Source of the DNA: Clostridia bacterium
GTDB lineage: Bacteria; Bacillota; Clostridia; Oscillospirales; CAG-272
Direction of reading: 5' to 3'
DNA length: 5,761 bases
NCBI GenBank assembly: GCA_017420845.1
Contig: JAFQOC010000006.1
Location: forward strand, 1 to 5,761
In this document: positions 1-3,821 of the stretch, one piece after another
Numbering within the stretch: the stretch's first letter is position 1
How the letters are laid out: every line of letters starts with the position of its first letter
Made by a program: the position numbers and the translations under genes
The notes under the pieces: generated by a model
Told to the model about the DNA's origin: nothing
Seen by the model: the letters and a program-made list of their open reading frames with translations, nothing else
Database searches by the model: none

Positions 1-724
1 CCCAACTGTCACCGCCGACTTGACATTCGGGACGGTCGGTGCGCATCAGCTTTTTGACGGCTTCTGCAAGCATCTTGATATTTTCATCGGTTCTCCAAGA
101 GATCGTGTGCGCGAGGATATCAAGGTGATAGTAGCAAGGCCATTTTTCGTAATCGTTGAAAACGCGCTTTTCCTTGCCGCTGACCTTTCTGATACGCGTA
201 ATATTCAAAATGGAATCCACTTCAAGCACTCGCTTGAAGGAGTCCAAAGCCAACTGTATCTGCGGTTTGATATCTATGATATCGTCATATCCGGCACGTG
301 CGATACATGCGCAACGAATCAGATTCTGACCGTTGGCTGCATAGCGGAACTCGTCATAATATTTGCCTTTTGTGCGATAACAAAGGTCGGTCAGCTCGGT
401 TGTAACAAAGGCATCCATAGCACGTTTCAGTACGGGATCGTCCTTGCCCACTGCCTTTTCTGCAAGCCACTTTATGCCGACCTCTTGGTTCTCGTAAGGT
501 CCTGCATCTTTGTTCGGACCGTGAAAGCCGTTGCCGAGCCAACCGTTTTCCTTTTGGCAGTTTATAATGAGCTTGTATATCAATTCTTCTTTGATCTGAG
601 CAATAAGCTCCGCTTCTTCCGCTGCGGTGATGTTACCGAGAATCTCTTTCTTTACACGGAGACGGATGGAGGGATTGGCGTTTTCAAGGAGAAAATCTAT
701 TAATTTTTGATAGTTGGAACTCAT
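1..724 (-). CDS. Hypothetical protein, possible prenyltransferase/squalene-cyclase-like helical repeat protein (C-terminus cut by window edge)
   Basis: The reverse strand reads without a stop from ATG at 724 to the window edge, giving 241 residues with the C-terminus missing. GGAGG at 730-734 sits 5 nt before the ATG, and a good promoter lies upstream, so this start is well supported. The protein begins MSSNYQKLIDFLLENANPS. An early stretch like NPSIRLRVKKEILG (17-30) followed by NCQKENGWLGNGFHG (55-69) recalls the QxxxGWLG repeats and N-terminal helices of alpha/alpha-toroid proteins related to prenyltransferases and squalene cyclases. That assignment is an inference from a few motifs. I see no signal peptide or membrane segment, and no catalytic DxDD-type motif in the visible part. 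The opposite strand also has a long open frame (20-703), but it lacks a ribosome site and family resemblance. The gene is A+T-richer than the genes right of the tRNA. CDS call is strong, function weak. Confidence 0.8.
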   Translation of the reverse strand, partial: MSSNYQKLIDFLLENANPSIRLRVKKEILGNITAAEEAELIAQIKEELIYKLIINCQKENGWLGNGFHGPNKDAGPYENQEVGIKWLAEKAVGKDDPVLKRAMDAFVTTELTDLCYRTKGKYYDEFRYAANGQNLIRCACIARAGYDDIIDIKPQIQLALDSFKRVLEVDSILNITRIRKVSGKEKRVFNDYEKWPCYYHLDILAHTISWRTDENIKMLAEAVKKLMRTDRPECQVGGDSW

Positions 725-766
725 AATTACCTCCATCAATTTCTGCATATAGATACATTTATATAA

Positions 767-795
767 ATTATATCATAAAATCGTGAATATTTCAA
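767..795 (-). promoter_or_regulatory. Sigma-A-type promoter of the leftward hypothetical gene
   Basis: On the reverse strand, TTGAAA (790-795) is followed after 17 bp by TATAAT (767-772), preceded by a TG one base upstream (extended -10). The predicted start near 760 gives a leader of about 36 nt to the ATG at 724. It lies outside the likely left end of the insertion sequence, so the gene probably keeps its own promoter. Confidence 0.7.
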
Positions 796-812
796 TGCAT
801 ATAATGTAAATA

Positions 813-823
813 GCCCTCGCCTT
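813..823 (+). repeat. Left candidate terminal inverted repeat of the IS
   Basis: GCCCTCGCCTT here matches the reverse complement of 2101-2111 at 10 of 11 positions. It is also the outer arm of a hairpin (813-837) whose inner arm is AAGACGAGAGC. On the reverse strand the two non-Watson-Crick positions become G-U pairs, so the stem is continuous over 11 pairs with a 3-nt loop. Confidence 0.5.
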
Positions 824-878
824 CAAAAGACGAGAGCTTGCTTGATTGTTTTCACTCTAATTTTTCTCAAAGTATATA

Positions 879-905
879 TTGGAGTTTACAAATTTGGTGT
901 ATAAT
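879..905 (+). promoter_or_regulatory. Weak transposase promoter, good -10 but poor -35
   Basis: A perfect TATAAT (900-905) lies 29 bp before the transposase ATG. The nearest -35 candidate is TTGGAG at 879-884, only 15 bp away; the 17-bp position (877-882) reads TATTGG. A weak resident promoter is usual for IS3 elements, which often form a strong one only when the ends join in a circle. Whether that applies here is an inference. Confidence 0.4.
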
Positions 906-934
906 AGTTGGATATTTGACAAGGAGGTAATAAA

Positions 935-2077
935 ATGTCAAATCAAAAGTACACCATAGAATTCAAAAAACAAGTCGTTGAATTCTACCTTGATCACCAC
1001 ACGGTAAAGGAAACTCTGCAACAATTTCACATTCACGAAAGCACGCTGTTTGCTTGGAAGCATCAGTATCAGACACGCATGTTTGAAAAGCCACGCAGCA
1101 CTAAATCGGACAGCATCAAACACATGCAACGCAAGTTGGATCGAATGAAAGCGGTTTTAGAAGCGCAAAGCATTTTGAAATGCTCTCCAAATGCGTCAAA
1201 CGCCGAGAAGGTAAAGGCGGTCAATAGGCTGAAAGACCGCTATTCCGTCAGAATTTTGTGCGATGCTGTAAATCTTCCGACGGGTAGTTATTATTACTAT
1301 AAACGGAGAGAGGCATATCGTACACTTTATGAGCGAAACGACGAGCTGATCAAACCGTTGATCAAAGAAATCTTTGAGAACAGCGAATATCGTTTGGGAA
1401 AACGTCCGATCAAGCGTATACTGGAGGAGCGAGGATATCGTGTTGCTGAGGAAAGAATTGCACGCTTGATGAAAGAAATGTCTTTGACGGTTCAAGCACC
1501 GATGGCATTGAGTCACCACAAGAAACCAATTACAAGACCGTACTACCAAAATCGGCTACATAACGAATACGATCAGATAGCCCCGAATGCGGTTTGGGTG
1601 AGTGATATAACGTATGTTCGCGCCGGTCAAGAAAACAAATTTGTTTGTGTGATCATTGATTTGTTTTCAAGAATGGTGCTTTCATATGCTGTGTCGGATC
1701 GGATTGATACGATGCTTACCATTGAAACATTCTCAAAAGCATTCCAATGGCGCGGTGAACCGAAAAGCTTAATGTTCCACAGCGACCAAGGCGTGCAATA
1801 CACTTGTCATGCTTTCAGAGAGTTTTTGAAGGAATGTTCGGTAACCCAGTCATTTGCTACTCCGGGTACTCCAACCGAAAATGCGGTCTGTGAAGCCTTC
1901 TTTTCGAGGCTGAAATACGAGGCGCTGTATCGTCAAACATATTCATCGGTCGAAGAGATTGACGAGGAGGTTGGCAAATATATTGATTACTATAACAACC
2001 GCAGACCTCATCGGCGTTTGAATTTCAAAGCGCCAGCCGAAGTAGAAGCGGCATATTACGAAAATTTAAAAGCATAA
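935..2077 (+). CDS. IS3-family transposase, single-frame OrfA-OrfB type
   Basis: The 380-aa transposase catalyses cut-and-copy of the element through a DDE integrase fold. AAGGAGG at 921-927 is 7 nt before the ATG. Residues about 7-45 form the helix-turn-helix (TVKETLQQFHIHESTLFAWK), followed by a basic helical stretch (about 60-80) like the oligomerisation region of OrfA. Residues about 125-190 match the HTH_21-like start of OrfB. The rve catalytic core shows D224 (WVSDITYV), D284 (FHSDQG) and E320 (TENAVCEAFF), with 35 residues between the second D and the E, the IS3 signature. The C-terminal YYNNRRPHRRLNFKAPAE (352-369) is typical of the family. Most IS3 elements split this into orfA and orfB joined by -1 frameshifting. 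Here both halves are in one frame, so no frameshift is needed. It appears complete and probably functional. Confidence 0.95.
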   Translation: MSNQKYTIEFKKQVVEFYLDHHTVKETLQQFHIHESTLFAWKHQYQTRMFEKPRSTKSDSIKHMQRKLDRMKAVLEAQSILKCSPNASNAEKVKAVNRLKDRYSVRILCDAVNLPTGSYYYYKRREAYRTLYERNDELIKPLIKEIFENSEYRLGKRPIKRILEERGYRVAEERIARLMKEMSLTVQAPMALSHHKKPITRPYYQNRLHNEYDQIAPNAVWVSDITYVRAGQENKFVCVIIDLFSRMVLSYAVSDRIDTMLTIETFSKAFQWRGEPKSLMFHSDQGVQYTCHAFREFLKECSVTQSFATPGTPTENAVCEAFFSRLKYEALYRQTYSSVEEIDEEVGKYIDYYNNRRPHRRLNFKAPAEVEAAYYENLKA

Positions 2078-2091
2078 CAAAGAGCAACTCC
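2064..2091 (+). repeat. 28-bp direct repeat, copy 1 (spans the transposase stop codon)
   Basis: This 28-bp block, ending GAGCAACTCC, recurs at 2151-2178 with 25 of 28 positions identical. All three differences are A/G transitions. This copy includes the last codons and TAA stop (2075-2077) of the transposase. The copies are 87 bp apart start to start and bracket the hairpin at 2106-2143. Confidence 0.7.
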
Positions 2092-2100
2092 CGATTATAA

Positions 2101-2111
2101 AAGGCGAGAGC
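2101..2111 (-). repeat. Right candidate terminal inverted repeat of the IS
   Basis: AAGGCGAGAGC is the reverse complement of the left repeat at 813-823 with one mismatch. Its GAGAGC half also forms the base of the strong hairpin at 2106-2143. It matches 827-837 (AAGACGAGAGC) in direct orientation as well, so the motif occurs three times around the element. Confidence 0.5.
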
Positions 2112-2147
2112 ATCTATTTCTTGGCGGAGAAATAGATGCTCTCTTTT
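2106..2147 (+). terminator. Strong hairpin terminator at the 3' end of the IS
   Basis: A perfect 16-bp stem (2106-2121 with 2128-2143) closes a 6-nt loop TGGCGG and is followed by TTTTGTT, a convincing intrinsic terminator for the transposase. Read leftward, the stem is followed by GCCTTTTATA, so it may also stop transcripts coming from tRNA-Gln. It overlaps the right inverted repeat of the IS. Confidence 0.75.
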
Positions 2148-2150
2148 GTT

Positions 2151-2178
2151 ATTTAAAAACATAGCAAAGGGCAACTCC
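2151..2178 (+). repeat. 28-bp direct repeat, copy 2 (beyond the IS hairpin)
   Basis: This is the second copy of the block at 2064-2091 (25 of 28 identical, three transitions). It ends GGGCAACTCC, and AAAGG/CCTTT within and next to it could form a short hairpin followed by Ts. It lies between the IS hairpin and the 3' end of tRNA-Gln, so it may mark a second or older element end. Confidence 0.7.
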
Positions 2179-2199
2179 TTTTTGAAAGTGTTCAAAAAG
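2178..2199. repeat. Perfect 9-bp inverted repeat downstream of tRNA-Gln
   Basis: CTTTTTGAA (2178-2186) and TTCAAAAAG (2191-2199) are perfect complements with a 4-nt loop. The hairpin lies 15 nt past the encoded CCA of the leftward tRNA-Gln. It could help 3' processing or termination, but no T-run follows it directly on the tRNA strand. Confidence 0.5.
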
Positions 2200-2214
2200 T
2201 GGTTACCCCCGCAA

Positions 2215-2289
2215 TGGCTGGGATGGCCGGATTCGAACCGACGACTGCCAGAGTCAAAGTCTGGTGCCTTACCGCTTGGCGACATCCCA
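2215..2289 (-). tRNA. tRNA-Gln, anticodon TTG, with encoded CCA
   Basis: The reverse strand folds into a full cloverleaf. The acceptor stem is TGGGATG with CATCCCA and a G discriminator, followed by an encoded CCA (2215-2217). The D-arm contains CCAAGCGGTAAGG. The anticodon stem CCAGA/TCTGG encloses loop CTTTGAC, giving anticodon TTG, which reads CAA (and CAG by wobble). The T-arm GTCGG-TTCGAAT-CCGGC is normal. The uncommon U1 at the acceptor is typical of bacterial glutamine tRNAs. It is 72 nt without CCA. It stands alone with its own promoter, and the DNA composition changes around it. Confidence 0.97.
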
Positions 2290-2309
2290 CTATTTTTGAA
2301 TACTCGTGT

Positions 2310-2338
2310 ATTATACCACAACTTTTCTGTTTTGTCAA
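2310..2338 (-). promoter_or_regulatory. Perfect-consensus promoter of tRNA-Gln
   Basis: On the reverse strand TTGACA (2333-2338) and TATAAT (2310-2315) both match the consensus exactly with a 17-bp spacer (2316-2332). A/T tracts just upstream (TTTTTTCTG) resemble an UP element. Predicted start lies about 14 nt before the mature tRNA 5' end at 2289. A full-consensus promoter fits a constitutively and highly expressed stable RNA. Confidence 0.92.
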
Positions 2339-2371
2339 CAGAAAAAAGCCTTTGGAACCGTGTTTTTTCTG
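2339..2371 (-). terminator. Possible weak terminator of the lipoprotein gene
   Basis: CAGAAAAAA (2339-2347) and TTTTTTCTG (2363-2371) are perfect 9-bp complements around a 15-nt interior with some further pairing potential. It begins 25 bp past the stop of the leftward lipoprotein gene and abuts the tRNA -35 box. The stem is nearly all A-U, so termination would be weak; the same A/T tracts may act mainly as an UP element for the tRNA. Confidence 0.4.
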
Positions 2372-2395
2372 TTTTCTCGGTTTTCGAAGCCGGAT

Positions 2396-2956
2396 TCAGG
2401 GAAGGAGGCCGATCGCCCGGGTCAGGGGAGGCTCGGGATCCTCACAGAGAGCGAGCAGGACGTAATTGCCGCGGATGGCGACCCGGCCGCCGGCGGCCAA
2501 GGCAGCCCACGGGGATTCCTTATGACCGCGGGCGACCGTGTCCAGACGACTTTGGCAGAGCATGGCCACGGCTCGGGCCGTATCGCCGTCGGCGCAAAGG
2601 AAAACCGCCAGCTCGCAAGGGTAGGCGGTCATGGACAAAAACAGAGCCACGTCCATGACTGCGGGGGTTTGCTCACCCCCCTCCCCCAACAGTCCGTGGG
2701 CAGAGGGGCCGTACAAGGCCGCCAGGAAGGTCCCGGTCAGACAGTCGGGGGAGTCGGAGGGGGCGGCGGTCAAGCGGATGACCCCGTCGGGGGTGAGCTG
2801 GGCGGTGTCCTCCATGGCCTCCAGCATGACCGCCAGCACCTCAGAGGCGGCGGGGGGCGGTGCTTCCCTTCCGCAGGAGGAGAGGGGCAGGATCGCAAGG
2901 AACAGGAGGACAACAGCCAACGCGGTAGCCGCAACCGAAGGAAGAAAACGGCGCAT
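2396..2956 (-). CDS. Small secreted lipoprotein, DUF4358-like
   Basis: This 186-aa protein starts at ATG 2956, preceded by AAGGAG at 2963-2968 with 6-nt spacing. The frame stays open upstream to 3076, but only this start is followed by a signal peptide. It has MRRF, a hydrophobic core (about 8-24) and lipobox L25-S26-S27-C28, so C28 should be lipidated and the protein anchored on the outer face of the membrane. The mature part has a helix (39-52), then FLAALYG (77-83), a YPCELAVFLC segment (112-121), a helix ending RLD (137-139), and VAIRGNYVLLAL (159-170). That order of an ELAVF strand, a helix with R/E residues and a final GxYVxLxV strand resembles DUF4358 lipoproteins of gut Clostridia, function unknown. 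The family call is from memory of the pattern. The gene diverges from the HAD gene and shares its control region. Confidence 0.85.
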   Translation of the reverse strand: MRRFLPSVAATALAVVLLFLAILPLSSCGREAPPPAASEVLAVMLEAMEDTAQLTPDGVIRLTAAPSDSPDCLTGTFLAALYGPSAHGLLGEGGEQTPAVMDVALFLSMTAYPCELAVFLCADGDTARAVAMLCQSRLDTVARGHKESPWAALAAGGRVAIRGNYVLLALCEDPEPPLTRAIGLLP

Positions 2957-2974
2957 GGGGGACTCCTTTCGGGA

Positions 2975-3002
2975 AATACAAAAATCAAAATACAAAATCA
3001 AG
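2975..3002 (-). repeat. Tandem A/T repeat in the lipoprotein gene leader
   Basis: On the reverse strand two adjoining units, TTGATTTTGTATT (2989-3001) and TTGATTTTTGTATT (2975-2988), differ by one T. They end 6 bp before the AAGGAG ribosome site. This is an A/T island in G+C-rich surroundings and would leave the mRNA leader unstructured. A related CTTGATTTTG occurs in the leader of the divergent HAD gene. Confidence 0.6.
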
Positions 3003-3026
3003 TACGGAGAGAGGGGAGCGGACGGC

Positions 3027-3067
3027 CCACAGGCGGCACATAAGCGGCGCATAGGCGGTGCCTGTGG
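3027..3067. repeat. Three 11-bp tandem repeats inside an inverted repeat
   Basis: Units GCGGCACATAA (3033-3043), GCGGCGCATAG (3044-3054) and GCGGTGCCTGT (3055-3065) are degenerate 11-bp repeats, one helical turn apart. CCACAGGC (3027-3034) and GCCTGTGG (3060-3067) are perfect 8-bp complements that frame them. The block lies in the 5' leader predicted for the lipoprotein gene, so it could be a leader hairpin or a protein-binding array; neither is shown. Confidence 0.45.
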
Positions 3068-3081
3068 CGCTGTCACCGCAT

Positions 3082-3111
3082 TTTATGCGCGAGGGGCGGA
3101 AATTATCGCAA
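3082..3111 (-). promoter_or_regulatory. Candidate promoter of the lipoprotein gene
   Basis: On the reverse strand TTGCGA (3106-3111) precedes CATAAA (3082-3087) with an 18-bp spacer. The -10 matches four of six consensus bases, so it is modest. The leader to ATG 2956 would be about 120 nt and would contain the tandem repeats. Its -35 box is the mirror image of the -35 of the divergent HAD promoter. Confidence 0.4.
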
Positions 3112-3117
3112 AAGCCC

Positions 3118-3146
3118 TTGCGAAAACCTTGCCGGTGTGGTACAAT
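3118..3146 (+). promoter_or_regulatory. Promoter of the HAD phosphatase gene
   Basis: TTGCGA (3118-3123) and TACAAT (3141-3146) are separated by exactly 17 bp. The predicted start near 3153 gives a leader of about 90 nt that contains CTTGATTTTG (3191-3200) and further A/T-rich sequence before AGGAG (3233-3237). The -35 is one arm of the palindrome TCGCAA-6-TTGCGA (3106-3123). Confidence 0.65.
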
Positions 3147-3243
3147 AAAAGGGTAAGAACGCCCCCAAGCGCCTTGTCCGTCCCCGCACTCTTGATTTTG
3201 CTTTTTACCTTTTGAATTTTGCATTGATAGGTAGGAGTTTGCT

Positions 3244-3753
3244 ATGAAAAACCCCATGATGCCCGACTATATGTTCCGTACCTTCGCCGAGATCACCCCC
3301 GCGTTCCTCACGTCTCTGGGCGTGAAGGCCATCCTCGCGGACATTGATAATACCTTAGCCCCCTACGAGCAGCCCGAGCCCGACGAGCGCATCAAGGGCT
3401 GGATCGCGTCCCTTTCCGAGGCGGGCATTGGTATCGCCTTCGTCTCCAACAACGATTGGGAGCGGGTCAATCGGTTCAACGCCACCCTGGGGGTCCCCGC
3501 CTACGCCAAGAGCGGCAAGCCCTTCAAGAAGAACCTCATCAAGGCCATGAAGGATCTGGGCGGGACTCCGGAGACCACCGTCATGCTGGGGGATCAGCTT
3601 CTCACCGACGCCCTGGCGGGGCATAATCTGGGGGTGAAATGCCTCATCGTGCCGCCCATTCGGGACAAGATGAACGCGTTCTTCCGATTCAAGCGGTGGC
3701 TGGAGAAGCCTGTGGTGAGGAAGTTCAAGAAGAGGAACGGGATCGAGTGGTGA
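3244..3753 (+). CDS. yqeG: YqeG family HAD-superfamily (class IIIA) phosphatase
   Basis: This 169-aa protein is full length for YqeG. AGGAG at 3233-3237 is 6 nt before the ATG. The HAD motifs are complete: motif I D33-I-D35-N-T (nucleophile and acid/base aspartates), motif II S68 in AFVSNND, motif III lysine in KSGKPFKK (K92 the likely residue), and motif IV G116-D117 with D122. There is no large cap domain, as expected for class IIIA. The N-terminal PDYMFRTFAEITP and a basic C-terminal tail (KPVVRKFKKRNGIEW) also fit YqeG. It is a predicted cytoplasmic Mg-dependent phosphatase, whose physiological substrate in Firmicutes is not settled. In Bacillus it sits beside the ribosome-assembly GTPase gene yqeH; here it is alone, divergent from a lipoprotein gene and convergent with a regulator gene. 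Confidence 0.93.
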   Translation: MKNPMMPDYMFRTFAEITPAFLTSLGVKAILADIDNTLAPYEQPEPDERIKGWIASLSEAGIGIAFVSNNDWERVNRFNATLGVPAYAKSGKPFKKNLIKAMKDLGGTPETTVMLGDQLLTDALAGHNLGVKCLIVPPIRDKMNAFFRFKRWLEKPVVRKFKKRNGIEW

Positions 3754-3768
3754 GTCGCTCCCGCCCAT

Positions 3769-3807
3769 AAAAAAAGCAGGTGTTTCCACAACGGAAGCAC
3801 CTGTTTT
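3769..3807. terminator. Bidirectional intrinsic terminator between convergent genes
   Basis: CAGGTGTTTCC (3777-3787) pairs with GGAAGCACCTG (3793-3803) over 11 bp with one T-G wobble and a 5-nt loop ACAAC. Seven As (3769-3775) precede it and four Ts (3804-3807) follow, so it can terminate both the HAD gene (stop 3753) and the leftward XRE-GNAT gene (stop 3822). Confidence 0.88.
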
Positions 3808-3821
3808 CGTATGTGTGCGGT

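Larger units (their letters stand above)
806..2121 (+). mobile_element. IS3-family insertion sequence (boundaries approximate)
   Basis: A complete single-ORF transposase is flanked by a near-identical inverted repeat: GCCCTCGCCTT at 813-823, and its reverse complement with one change at 2101-2111 (10 of 11 identical). An AAATA block lies just outside each copy (808-812, and 2115-2119 read in reverse), although the right end has three extra bases between the two blocks. The enclosed length of about 1.3 kb is normal for IS3 elements. The exact tips are uncertain: the right hairpin continues to 2143, and I could not identify a 3-4 bp target duplication. The element sits between the leftward hypothetical gene and tRNA-Gln and looks intact. 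Confidence 0.65.

Noticed and set aside
20..703. 227-codon rightward open frame
   Set aside because: It is antisense to the leftward hypothetical gene, which has a ribosome site and a promoter. This frame has neither, and its protein looks like no family.
916..921. Perfect TTGACA hexamer just before the transposase ribosome site
   Set aside because: No -10 box lies about 17 bp downstream, which would fall inside the coding sequence, so it is probably chance.
2025..2465. Short ORFs on both strands across the tRNA-Gln, with peptides such as MAGFEPTTARVKVWCL and GMSPSGKAPDFDSGSRRFESG
   Set aside because: These are classic spurious translations of a tRNA gene. The cloverleaf and consensus promoter explain the sequence.
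2989..3067. CRISPR-like array from the short repeats
   Set aside because: The repeats are 11-14 bp, adjoining and without unique spacers, and no cas gene is present.
2957..3076. Upstream start for the lipoprotein at 3076
   Set aside because: The extra 40 residues would bury the signal peptide, and there is a well-placed ribosome site only before 2956.
2306..3215. Rightward ORFs of 170-245 codons opposite the lipoprotein gene
   Set aside because: They are G+C-rich shadow frames with low-complexity products and no ribosome site. The leftward frame has a signal peptide, lipobox and AAGGAG.
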